In this document: positions 42,569 to 51,023 of the stretch, piece by piece
Position numbering within the stretch: position 1 is the stretch's first letter
Layout: each line of letters begins with the position of its first letter
From: an uncultured Pseudoteredinibacter sp.
GTDB lineage: Bacteria > Pseudomonadota > Gammaproteobacteria > Pseudomonadales > Cellvibrionaceae
Length of the DNA stretch: 64,000 nt
Assembly (NCBI RefSeq): GCF_947500695.1
Contig: NZ_CANMSS010000004.1
Coordinates: 355,527-419,526, forward strand
Reading direction: 5' to 3'
Program-made: the position numbers and the translations under genes
The notes under the pieces: generated by a model
Seen by the model: the letters and a program-made list of their open reading frames with translations, nothing else
The model's database searches: none
Told to the model about the DNA's origin: nothing

Positions 42569-43000
42569 TTGTTGAGAATTATTTATATAGGGCTATTTTG
42601 GTCTCTTTTTCTGTCTCTTTCCGCTCGTGCGGATACTGAAAGGTATCAGCAATTTGCGGCCGCCATTTTGGACCGAGTAAAATCGAATGAGTGGAAAGCA
42701 ATATATGATTGCAGGAGGGAGAGTTTTAAGACGCTATACAACTTTGAAACATACAGGGCTAGTATGATAGAGGCATACAGTAAGTATGGCCTTGCTAATT
42801 ATGAGTTGGGAAAAGCCAGGGTGTTAAATAAAAAGTATGTAGGGGTTAAATTTCGTTACTCAATTACCCTGTTTGATAATATTGTCTCTGTCGACGATGA
42901 AATGATCTTTATTGATGAGGGTAGGGAGCTAATATGTGTAGATGTTGGACTGTCTACATTTTATCCGCTAAACGGTCGGATTACCGTTGATTCTAAATAA
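42569..43000 (+). CDS. Exported hypothetical protein (NTF2-like?)
   Basis: 143 residues from a TTG start; no ATG or GTG in frame keeps the signal peptide (LRIIYIGLFWSLFLSLSARA). The mature 120 residues begin with a helix (TERYQQFAAAILDRVKSNEWKAIYD) and go on with beta strands (KKYVGVKFRYSITLF, DDEMIFIDEGRELICVD), a layout like small NTF2/DUF4878-type domains. It is embedded between repeat copies 3 and 4, which begin within 50 bp of each end, so it may have moved with them. Confidence 0.6.
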   Translation: MLRIIYIGLFWSLFLSLSARADTERYQQFAAAILDRVKSNEWKAIYDCRRESFKTLYNFETYRASMIEAYSKYGLANYELGKARVLNKKYVGVKFRYSITLFDNIVSVDDEMIFIDEGRELICVDVGLSTFYPLNGRITVDSK

Positions 43001-43031
43001 TATGGGTTAATTTGTACCATCTAGAGTGAAT

Positions 43032-43430
43032 AATATAAAGGAAACCCACCTTCATTGGCCTAGCGCCGCTATCTGAGCAGCACGCCAATCTCCTAGCTTT
43101 TACCGGCCGCAGCGATATTGCTGCGCCCAAATATAGAGCCCGAGGTATTCATGGTGGCTGCTGCTCAGTTTGAATCATGTTTTAAAACACTCGCCGGCAC
43201 TTCGGCTGTTCCCAAGAAAAAGTCCCCAACTTTGGTTTGCTTAGGTTAGCCGTGATCGGAGTTTTTTAATTAGCGTGCTAATCAAGCTAATTCTCCGCCT
43301 TAAGGATCGGTTGTGATTGACTCTAGTACAAACTAATCAGTAGATAGAATTAGGTAGCCTGTCTATGATAGATCGCCAGTTGCTTTTGTTAGTGTTAGCT
43401 GGCGCTTATAAGTAAGTGTCCTGTTTGTTG
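43032..43430 (+). repeat. Copy 4 of the 400-bp repeat family
   Basis: Complete in length: AATATAAAGGAAACCC at the left, GCGATATTGCTGCGCC, a coding-like part (frame reading LLRPNIEPEVFMVAAAQFES then CFKTLAG), TCCCCAACTTTGG, CGCCTTAAGGATC, GACTCTAGTACAAACTAATC, and GTGTCCTGTTTGTT at the right. It has stops in the coding-like part and is degenerate. Confidence 0.7.
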
Positions 43431-43743
43431 ATCTGTTTTTCGTTGTAACGCATCTTCAAGATAAAATCTAATCCCGTTCGATGAGTCGGACAATTTGTTT
43501 TGGTTATGGTTTTTAATTTCAGGGCTTGGTCAACAATCGCCTAAAAGTCACTCCTTAAAATATCGATGTTTAACTTGTTGCTTTCATTCTGCGACTTATA
43601 TTTAGTGTTCGCTTGTGAATTATGTAGTGTCAAAAATACCAGAAATACAAATTTTGATCTAAACTATTAGTAATGCCGCCGATAACTGAATTGTATGGCT
43701 ACGTCATTGAGTTTGGGTATAAGCGTTAGTATGGCGGGGCAGG
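43431..43743. other. Non-coding stretch, about 310 bp
   Basis: AT-rich and without a recognisable feature. It lies between repeat copy 4 and the chemotaxis-receptor fragment. Confidence 0.45.
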
Positions 43744-43949
43744 TTGTCATTGGCTTTAAATGCTGCAATTGAAGCGGCCAGCGAAGGCAACTATAGCGAA
43801 GTGTTACTTTCGTTGTTGAAGACGCTAATCGAAGTGTTGTTAGGGTCTCTGACAGCGCAAAAAACTCAGTAAAACAAGTGCTTTTGGCATGGAGGGTGGC
43901 TGGCCATCTTGCGGTAAGTGCGAATGAGTTGAATTCTCTTTTTAATTAA
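43744..43949 (+). pseudogene. Methyl-accepting chemotaxis protein fragment (signalling tip onward)
   Basis: The frame starts LSLALNAAIEAASEGNYSE, the well-known LALNAAIEAA tip of chemoreceptors, then shifts by one base into FVVEDANRSVVRVSDSAKNS, which matches the F.VVA.EVR.L..RS..A.K.I stretch. It continues to VSANELNSLFN before a stop. Everything upstream (sensor, membrane, HAMP parts) is gone. One frameshift and the missing N terminus make it a pseudogene. Confidence 0.75.
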
Positions 43950-44463
43950 TATGTTCGATGATCACTTAGATCGAATAGAGTTGTTAGCCCGTGACAATGA
44001 GTGACAGGTTTTAACAAATTATAAAGCTACTGAAACTTGTATTTTAGTCTCAGCTCCTTCGTAAAAAATGAAGGTCAAGGTGAGCAGAGTGTTTGTGCTT
44101 GTCTGGTGCTGTAAGCTCTAATAAGTGTGGTATTTATAGCATTTATGGGAAGGTTTAATACCGCTTTTATCAAGCACAACACTAATAGATATGGTATTGA
44201 CTATCACGTAAGTAATATATGAAAGTCTAATAGAGTGGTATATAAAAAGCCTATAACATATTCACTATTGTGCTATATGGTGAGATGACGGTTTAGAAAT
44301 GCTTGCTGGATTAGTATTAATGACGATGTAGAAAGTACGTAACTTAGTCAATGCGATCATTACTTATTCTATGTCAATGAACTATTAATTTTAAATTATT
44401 GGTGATCATGGAAGGTCTATAATTAGAGTGGATTTTGCCAACTCAAAAATTATGTAGAGACCT
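43950..44463. other. Non-coding stretch, about 510 bp
   Basis: AT-rich. It must carry the promoter of the porin operon. A good -10 like box TATAAT is at 44418-44423, but no clear -35 box is seen at the right distance. No gene was recognised. Confidence 0.5.
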
Positions 44464-45843
44464 ATGATTAAGTTACCGCATTTTTTTGTCTTAGGGCTTT
44501 TACTCACACAAGTAACCAACGCCCAGGAGATGATCGAGTTTAGTGGTTTTGGGGTTATTGGTGTAACCACTTCTACGTCAGACACCTACAAATATCGAAA
44601 CGATGTAAGTTACAACGACGGTGTCGGTGGTGGTGATTGGGATCTTAAAGCAATATCCAATTTGGGCTTGCAAATTGATGTTACCGCGAGCGATAAATTG
44701 TCCTCGACTTTTCAGGCAGTTATTAAAGATCGTACAAAAACGAACTTTGATAAATACCTGTCTCAAGCTTTTTTCAAGTATAAGATTACTCCGCAATGGG
44801 AGGTTCGCGCCGGACGAACACCATTAGATTTGTTTGCATTGTCTGAGTACAGGGATATCAATTTTGCGTACCCCTGGGCTGTGACGCCAAACGAAGTTTA
44901 CGGAGTTATTCCACACCGAAACCTGGATGGTTTGGATCTCACTTATACATCTCGCTTATTGGGCGGAAACTCGCATACACGGATATTCTACGGGAAAAGC
45001 CAAAGTGAGGCGTCGCTCGGCGAATTTTTGGAAGTAGTGAAGACTAAAAATATTCGAGGTCTCTCCTTTGATTGGAGTACCTTAAATTGGTCGTTTGTTG
45101 TCAAACATACTCTGTTCGAATTCAGCAGTAACCCAAAAACCTATGCCCCGATCGCGGCAGCGATCAATAATGTCGCTAGCGGAGCCAATCAAGTGGGTGC
45201 CGCCGCCGTTAACCGTGGCCTTGGTTTTGCAATTCCAGAATTATTACCCAATGGAGTTCTATGGGACGATTCCAGCCTCGCTCTTGATAAGGTCAGTATG
45301 GACGGCAAAAGTGGGGACTATAGTTCCATTAGTGCTAGTTACCATTGGCTTCAATTTGGCCTTTCGGCAGAAGTCTCTCAAATTGAATCTGAAAGTGCGG
45401 TAATGCCAGACATCCAGTCAGGATTTATCAGTACTACTTACATGGTTGGAAAGTCTACTTTCTACGCAGTGCTGGCCAGTATTAATACTGAGCCGGAGAC
45501 ATTTGACAGCTCTGGTGTTAGCACTCTGCTCTCTGATTCTAATAGCCCGCTGGGTCAGTCATCATTAGTGGGCGCTGAGCTGTCTGAGCAATTCGCTAAA
45601 CTGCAAGCCGCATACGGACTTGCAATCCAAGGGGTTGATGACTCCCTCACAGCTTATGCGGCGGATCAAACAACACTCTCTATAGGCTGGCGCTATGACC
45701 TAAAAGAAAATATGGCGTTAAAGGTTCAAATAGATCATACCAGGATAGCTGACTCCGGCGGAACCCTGTGGTTTCAGAAGCAGCGTAACTCAAGCGCGGA
45801 AAGCGTAAATACACTTTTTGTTACCTTAGGGTTTACGTTTTGA
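44464..45843 (+). CDS. Outer-membrane porin-like protein
   Basis: 459 residues with a signal peptide ending near TNAQE. The mature chain shows alternating beta strands with amphipathic ends (LSSTFQAVIKDR, WEVRAGRTPLDLFALSEYRDINFAYPW, NLDGLDLTYTSRLLGG, MALKVQIDHTRI) and a terminal aromatic residue (TLFVTLGFTF), the usual end of outer-membrane barrels. It is similar in layout to OprO/OprP/DcaP-type porins. The next gene starts within its stop codon (TTGA), so it is translated with a small PstS-like protein and a diguanylate cyclase. Confidence 0.82.
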   Translation: MIKLPHFFVLGLLLTQVTNAQEMIEFSGFGVIGVTTSTSDTYKYRNDVSYNDGVGGGDWDLKAISNLGLQIDVTASDKLSSTFQAVIKDRTKTNFDKYLSQAFFKYKITPQWEVRAGRTPLDLFALSEYRDINFAYPWAVTPNEVYGVIPHRNLDGLDLTYTSRLLGGNSHTRIFYGKSQSEASLGEFLEVVKTKNIRGLSFDWSTLNWSFVVKHTLFEFSSNPKTYAPIAAAINNVASGANQVGAAAVNRGLGFAIPELLPNGVLWDDSSLALDKVSMDGKSGDYSSISASYHWLQFGLSAEVSQIESESAVMPDIQSGFISTTYMVGKSTFYAVLASINTEPETFDSSGVSTLLSDSNSPLGQSSLVGAELSEQFAKLQAAYGLAIQGVDDSLTAYAADQTTLSIGWRYDLKENMALKVQIDHTRIADSGGTLWFQKQRNSSAESVNTLFVTLGFTF

Positions 45844-46259
45844 TTAGATCACTATGTATCTTGATGGCACTACTTTTCCCGTTTGCGTTACGCGCGGATA
45901 TTGTGGTGATCGTTAACAAGAAGAACACGGTGGACTCAATGAACAAATCTCAGGTTATTGACCTATTTATGGGGCGGTATAGAGCCTATTCCGATGGAAG
46001 TAGAGCGAACCCTGTCGATAATGGGGTGACAAGATTGAAGCAGAAGTTCTACGAGAGGCTAACAGGGATGACCTTGGCTAGGGTAAATGCATATTGGTCT
46101 CGCGTAAGGTTTACAGGGAGAACTCGCCCACCAATTCAATTGAATGATTCTGCCGCGGTAGCAAGTTTCGTCGCAGAAAATTCAGATGCGATTGCGTATA
46201 TAGATAAACAATACCTAAATAGTGAACTTAAAGTCGTGTATAGATTTGATGAACAGTAG
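45840..46259 (+). CDS. Small PstS-like periplasmic binding-domain protein
   Basis: 139 residues from a TTG overlapping the porin stop. A signal peptide (RSLCILMALLFPFALRA) is followed by a short domain of the phosphate-binding-protein type: VVIVNKKNTVDSMNKSQVIDLFMGRYRAYSDGSRANPVD and VASFVAENSDAIAYIDKQY. Such half-size PstS-like proteins often accompany porin and sensor genes. It would act in the periplasm, presumably passing a ligand signal to the membrane diguanylate cyclase that overlaps its end. Confidence 0.82.
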   Translation: MIRSLCILMALLFPFALRADIVVIVNKKNTVDSMNKSQVIDLFMGRYRAYSDGSRANPVDNGVTRLKQKFYERLTGMTLARVNAYWSRVRFTGRTRPPIQLNDSAAVASFVAENSDAIAYIDKQYLNSELKVVYRFDEQ

Positions 46260-47817
46260 CAGTATTACTTCTCGCTTGGTCTTTATAACAACGGTTACCG
46301 CTTTCTCCGTTGGGCTGGTTGCTATCTATGTCTTTCTAAAAATTAGTCATGCTGAGGCCCAGGCGCGTGCGCTGGAATCGGTGAGCGAGCTAAATAATAC
46401 AGTGGCTCCTACGGCGTCAATCGCTGCATATTTAAAGGATAGTGAACTTGGCAACGAAGTGATAAATGGCTTGGTCAGCAATGCGATCATTCGAGATGCA
46501 TCCTTAAGTAGTGATAGTTTCCGGGTGTCATCTGATGATTTTGATGTGGAAAGATCGCCCGTTTCATTTCCTGTTTTTTCACCATTTGAAGGTGAAAAAA
46601 AGATTGGTGAAGTAGACATTATTATAAATTATGACTACATCCTTAGTCGCGCTAATAGTATTGCAACTAGAAATGTTCTAATCATATTTATAATAAGTGT
46701 GACGATAATTGTCGTGGTAACCGCCATTTCATACATTGTAATCGCTAAACCGATCATCAATATTCAACGCCAGTTGCATAAAATCGAGCCCGGTACCAAA
46801 GAGCGGGTTAGTACTCCAAAGTTTCATAAGCTTAGTGAATTGGGAACGTTAACTGAGGATGCTAATTTTCTGTTGAGCCGCGCGGAATCTCAAATTGATC
46901 GAGAAATTGTACTTAGAAAGGAAGTGGAGCAGCTGGGGCGAAGATTTCGCATGATATTTGAAAACTCTTCTGCTGCGACAGTTCTTATTGATGAAAGTAG
47001 CTCCATTATTCTAGCAAACCCTGCCTTTGACCATCTTATGTTTAAGGCAGGCTTGCCGAAGAAGGAAAGATATGGAGACCTTATGTGTGAACTTTTTGAT
47101 GGGAAAACAGAATTCATAAAGAACATTCACGAAGTCATCGCTGGTAAGGGCCCCTTTAATGGAGAGCTAAAAATCCTATCACAAAATGATATTGATGATG
47201 TCTGGGTTTATTTAGTGTGTTCAAGCAGTGTTGATGACAATGGGCGCAATTATTACCAGTTTTCTATGCATGATATTACACAATCTAGGTTACGCATACG
47301 GGAACTTGATATGCTCGCAAATTTTGACCAGTTAACGGGTCTTGAAAATCGTCAGTCGGCTGAGGTCAAGTTACAAAAGCTCATAGATAAAAGAGAAAAA
47401 TTCTCATTGGTGTTGATGGATTTAGACGGGTTTAAACCTATAAACGATGTATATGGACACGATTCCGGAGACAAAATTCTTAAGCACGTCGCTAATAATT
47501 TGAAATCTGGTGTTAGAAAAGATGATATTTGTTCTCGCTGGGGTGGCGATGAGTTTGTACTGGCTTTTATTGATTCAGATGAAGATGATGTGGTGAAGAT
47601 AGCTGATGGGCTTATAAAAAAAGTATCGAGCCAGCTATATTTAGATGATTTTGATGAGAGTGTTTCAGTTGGGGCTAGCATGGGCTGTGTTGTATACCAA
47701 CAGGACAACGAAAACTTAAACACCTTGATTAGATTGGCAGATGAGGCCATGTACTCCGTTAAATTGTCGAAGAGTTCAGGTGGTAAAGATCACATTCATT
47801 TTTCAGGAAAGACGTAA
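46249..47817 (+). CDS. Membrane diguanylate cyclase: periplasmic domain-HAMP-PAS-GGDEF
   Basis: 522 residues from ATG 46249 (ATG 46222 is possible); it overlaps the PstS-like gene. Helix 1 (VFITTVTAFSVGLVAIYVFL), a periplasmic domain of about 100 residues, helix 2 (VLIIFIISVTIIVVVTAISYIVIA), a HAMP segment, a PAS domain (about 225-350) and a GGDEF domain. The active motif GGDEF is intact at 432-436. RKDD at 423-426, five residues upstream, is a complete inhibitory I-site. It should make c-di-GMP under periplasmic control and product inhibition. Confidence 0.92.
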   Translation: MNSSSITSRLVFITTVTAFSVGLVAIYVFLKISHAEAQARALESVSELNNTVAPTASIAAYLKDSELGNEVINGLVSNAIIRDASLSSDSFRVSSDDFDVERSPVSFPVFSPFEGEKKIGEVDIIINYDYILSRANSIATRNVLIIFIISVTIIVVVTAISYIVIAKPIINIQRQLHKIEPGTKERVSTPKFHKLSELGTLTEDANFLLSRAESQIDREIVLRKEVEQLGRRFRMIFENSSAATVLIDESSSIILANPAFDHLMFKAGLPKKERYGDLMCELFDGKTEFIKNIHEVIAGKGPFNGELKILSQNDIDDVWVYLVCSSSVDDNGRNYYQFSMHDITQSRLRIRELDMLANFDQLTGLENRQSAEVKLQKLIDKREKFSLVLMDLDGFKPINDVYGHDSGDKILKHVANNLKSGVRKDDICSRWGGDEFVLAFIDSDEDDVVKIADGLIKKVSSQLYLDDFDESVSVGASMGCVVYQQDNENLNTLIRLADEAMYSVKLSKSSGGKDHIHFSGKT

Positions 47818-47890
47818 ATAAAAATCTCGGATAATTATTGTTAATGCAGTGTTCAATGTTGCCCTCTGCATTTTTGACTCTCTAGATTCG

Positions 47891-47922
47891 GCTAAGGCGT
47901 GAAAATTTTTCACGACCTTAGC
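47891..47922 (+). promoter_or_regulatory. Long inverted repeat just before a c-di-GMP gene
   Basis: Arms GCTAAGGCGTGAAAA and TTTTCACG + CCTTAGC pair over 15 bp with a single bulged A. It ends right before the AGAAGGTAA ribosome-binding site. The tail has no T run, so a translation-control hairpin is as likely as a terminator for the preceding cyclase gene. Confidence 0.55.
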
Positions 47923-47938
47923 AGAAGGTAAATACATT

Positions 47939-49753
47939 ATGGTGATGCAGCAGAATTGGAGTTGGCTTGAGAAAAATGAGGTTCGTGATTCAGTCTCTCC
48001 TCATACGCTCAGTGACGACGCGGCACTCGCTTCTCTTTTTGAGGCGGTAATCAGGGCGGCCGAGGCAGCATGGGATATGTCCTGTTCAATTCTATTAGTT
48101 AATTCGGAAGAATCTACTTTACATACGGCTTCAGCGCCAAGCTTAGACAAGGATTATTGTCAGGCAATCGATGGTGTCAGCGTAGGCTTGGGCGTAGGAA
48201 GCTGCGGCAATGCGACTTACACAAAAAAATTGACTATCGTTGAAGATACTCAGACACACCCATATTGGCATGATTTTAAAGAGCTTGCCAAAAAAGCAAA
48301 TTTAATTGCCTGCTGGTCCACACCTATAATAGATACTCGTGGTAACGTTCTTGGCACGTTCGCTTGTTATTTCTCAAAGGTCCAGTCGCCAAGTGATCGC
48401 CAGCTAGATTTTATTCAAGCTGCGGGGGAAACCTTAGCGGTTGCTATAGAACAGCGTCAACTTCAGCAGGTAGTGACTCAATTATCTTATTTCGATTCGC
48501 TAACCGGGCTGCATAATCGTGTGGCCTTTCGAAGAATTCTGCAGGATCAAATTGAGCGAGTTGGATCGTTCGCATTACTTTTTTTAGATCTGGATAACTT
48601 TAAAGAGATCAACGACTCCTTAGGCCATGAGGCTGGCGATGAACTCATTAAAATCATCAGTCAAAGGTTCAATGCCTTGCAGGAAGAAAAAATTAGCTTT
48701 TCAAGAATCGGGGGTGATGAATTTACCATTATTTATGGTTTAGATAATAGCGAGCCATTGGATGCATTTGCTGAGCGAGTGATTTCCATTGTCAATCAGC
48801 CTGTTATTGTTGCTGGTGAAAAACTCGAAGTCGGGGTTAGTATCGGAATCGTTTGTTCCCCAGAGCATGGGGCGGAGTTATCGCAATTGATGAAGTACGC
48901 CGACATTGCGATGTACCACGCAAAATCAAAAGGTCGAAATTGCAGCTGTCATTTTGACATTGAAATGAAAGAGCAGCTTTTAGACCGCATTAATTTGCAG
49001 AATGATCTTAGAGTAGCAGTGAATGAGGGGCAGTTCGAAGTCTATTATCAACCACAAGTCGATATTAAATCAGGTAGGACATTTGGCTTTGAAGCTCTTA
49101 TCCGCTGGAACCATCCAATCAAAGGGGTGCTTAGTGCTGCTAGTTTCATAGAGCTTCTAGAGAGTAGCGGGCTAATTAACTCTGTTGATTTGTGGGTGCT
49201 GGAAGCCAGTTGTAAGCAGCTTAAGGCGAATGGCCGTTGCCATAGTTTATCTGTGAATATTTCTCCGGATCAGCTGTTGGATGAGGGTTTTCCGCAGAAG
49301 GTCTTCGATATATTGAAGAGCACAGGTTTTGATGCTCAATCCTTAACATTAGAAGTGACTGAGCATACCCTCATTCAAAATATAGACTTGGTGTTGCCAA
49401 CTATGGAGCGTTTACGTAATCAAGGTGTACGCTTTTCAATTGATGATTTTGGTATAGGATATTCATCTCTAAATTATCTAAAAAACTTACCTGTTAGTAC
49501 CATTAAAATTGACAAGTCATTTGTGAAAGGAATCCTTACCGACGCCTATGACCGAGAAATATGCATTAGCTTATGCGCTCTTTCTAGAAATCTTGGTTTA
49601 GAGATTATAGCTGAAGGTGTTGAACGAGAAGATCAGATTCAGGCCTTACTTGATGTGGGTTGTACGAAAATGCAAGGTTATTTTCTAAGTTACCCGCTTT
49701 CTATAACAGAATTGGAAGGGTATTTAGCGGATAAAAGTAGTGCCAATATATGA
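47939..49753 (+). CDS. GAF-GGDEF-EAL dual c-di-GMP protein, cytoplasmic
   Basis: 604 residues (ATG 47945 is an alternative start). A GAF domain (about 25-170, with GLGVGSCGNATYTKK and CWSTPIIDTRGNVLGTFACYF) is followed by GGDEF (GGDEF at 258-262, intact) and EAL (EALIRW from residue 385, with SVNISPDQL, EVTEHTLI, IDDFGIGYSSL, IKIDKSF and AEGVE). All residues needed for phosphodiesterase activity are present; no RxxD I-site is seen before GGDEF. It could act in both directions, with the GAF ligand deciding. It follows the cyclase gene by 121 bp. Confidence 0.94.
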   Translation: MVMQQNWSWLEKNEVRDSVSPHTLSDDAALASLFEAVIRAAEAAWDMSCSILLVNSEESTLHTASAPSLDKDYCQAIDGVSVGLGVGSCGNATYTKKLTIVEDTQTHPYWHDFKELAKKANLIACWSTPIIDTRGNVLGTFACYFSKVQSPSDRQLDFIQAAGETLAVAIEQRQLQQVVTQLSYFDSLTGLHNRVAFRRILQDQIERVGSFALLFLDLDNFKEINDSLGHEAGDELIKIISQRFNALQEEKISFSRIGGDEFTIIYGLDNSEPLDAFAERVISIVNQPVIVAGEKLEVGVSIGIVCSPEHGAELSQLMKYADIAMYHAKSKGRNCSCHFDIEMKEQLLDRINLQNDLRVAVNEGQFEVYYQPQVDIKSGRTFGFEALIRWNHPIKGVLSAASFIELLESSGLINSVDLWVLEASCKQLKANGRCHSLSVNISPDQLLDEGFPQKVFDILKSTGFDAQSLTLEVTEHTLIQNIDLVLPTMERLRNQGVRFSIDDFGIGYSSLNYLKNLPVSTIKIDKSFVKGILTDAYDREICISLCALSRNLGLEIIAEGVEREDQIQALLDVGCTKMQGYFLSYPLSITELEGYLADKSSANI

Positions 49754-49870
49754 GCTCCCAGCAATACTGTGAGTAGATCCTAGCAGCTTTTTCGAGGTTC
49801 ATCTAAAGCTGAGCTATATGCGATACCTGTTTTCATTTAAATGGCCTAGGCTGGGTTTTTGGAATTTGTC

Positions 49871-50749
49871 TCAGTAAAACAACAGCGGATGCTTCAGCTC
49901 GCCTTCGATCAGGCCAGCGAGGTCAAGGCTTTCATCTTCTGGGTACAGGGTGTTGACGCTAAGTTGCGGTTCCGAGACAAAGGCATTGGGACCCAAGGCA
50001 CCGACGGTTTGGCTGACGTTAAAAAACGGTTGCAGCTCACCCTTAAACTCGAGTTGCACCCGAAAACTGGCCATGGGTTCGAGTTTGGCGCCACGCTGTC
50101 GCCAGTCTTTGGGCACGTTAGGCGATGTGGTTAGCCGGTCCACCATGGCTTGTTTTTCTAGATCGCCGCTCAGTAGGGCGGCTTGCTGCAGCGACATTAA
50201 TATAACTGACAAGGTATCTTGCCAGCTGCTCATTAAGTTGTCGGCGCTTTGATGGCTGAACAAAAAGTCAAAATGATTACTGACTTGATTAAGAGATTCG
50301 GTGGCTATAATTTTTTGATAAAACCCAACCCAGCCTCGATTGACCATGAGAATATTGGAGGAACTATCCATCAGTGTTACAGGGTACGGATCCAAGGCGC
50401 GCAGGGTGAGAATCATAGCTTTGCGCAGCCACTTTAACTCTGGGGCATGGAAGTCAGCCTTTTTTGTTGCCGGCATGTAACCGGCAGAGATCATCAGGTG
50501 GTAGGTATCTCTCTCGCCCAATGACAATGCCTGTGCAATCCCTTCCACCATTGCTTTGCTGGGGTGTACTCGGCCGTTTTCTAGGCGGCTGATATGGCGA
50601 GGTGAAGACTGCAGAGCATGGGCCAACTTTTCCTGGCTTTGGCGATGTACTCCACGCCAAAATTTGAGCAAATGGCCAAAGGGTAGGTAGGCTTTATGGT
50701 CTTCGCTGGGCTCTAAATCGAGGGTCATATCGGGTGTTTCAGTACTCAT
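49871..50749 (-). CDS. XRE-family regulator with MmyB-like ligand-binding domain
   Basis: 292 residues. An N-terminal helix-turn-helix (FGHLLKFWRGVHRQSQEKLAHALQSSPRHISRLENGRVHPSKAMVEGIAQALSL, about 23-75) is followed by a PAS-like domain of the MmyB group, with ALDPYPVTLMDSSSNILMVNRGW near 125. Members bind fatty acids or other small ligands and repress neighbouring genes. It is divergent from the second long acyl-CoA dehydrogenase, and a perfect 15-bp palindrome lies in the spacer, so it is the likely repressor there. Confidence 0.92.
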   Translation of the reverse strand: MSTETPDMTLDLEPSEDHKAYLPFGHLLKFWRGVHRQSQEKLAHALQSSPRHISRLENGRVHPSKAMVEGIAQALSLGERDTYHLMISAGYMPATKKADFHAPELKWLRKAMILTLRALDPYPVTLMDSSSNILMVNRGWVGFYQKIIATESLNQVSNHFDFLFSHQSADNLMSSWQDTLSVILMSLQQAALLSGDLEKQAMVDRLTTSPNVPKDWRQRGAKLEPMASFRVQLEFKGELQPFFNVSQTVGALGPNAFVSEPQLSVNTLYPEDESLDLAGLIEGELKHPLLFY

Positions 50750-50838
50750 ATCTTCGTTCGGTGCTATTTATCAGTGCTTTTATCGGTGCTTTTTAGAGCA
50801 ATACCCATTTGGGGCGAGGTACATGTGCCGCCTAAACT

Positions 50839-50853
50839 TGACCTGTCAGGTCA
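50839..50853. promoter_or_regulatory. Perfect 15-bp palindrome, candidate operator of the MmyB-type regulator
   Basis: TGACCTG T CAGGTCA lies in the 274-bp divergent spacer between the XRE/MmyB-type gene and the acyl-CoA dehydrogenase gene. A related half site TAGGTCA occurs about 95 bp downstream (near 50949-50955). Confidence 0.6.
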
Positions 50854-51023
50854 TGTTATCCCAGTGCCGCAGCGGCGACAATCAAGCTTAAGAATATTAG
50901 CTTTGTTCTACGATCACTTTGGCAGGTTTAACCTAACACCTGGCTTGTAGGTCAGAGCATAAGGACAGCTCCAGCAATCACGGTGTTAGAGCTGCCTACA
51001 ACTATTAAAACGAGATGAGACCT

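Noticed and set aside
38459..43430. Integron cassette array with attC sites
   Set aside because: The repeats are about 400 bp, have protein-like cores and lack the short inverted R and L box layout of attC. No integron integrase is visible.
49859..50252. Plus-strand frames opposite the MmyB-type regulator
   Set aside because: The minus-strand protein has a full recognisable domain order, and these frames only mirror it.
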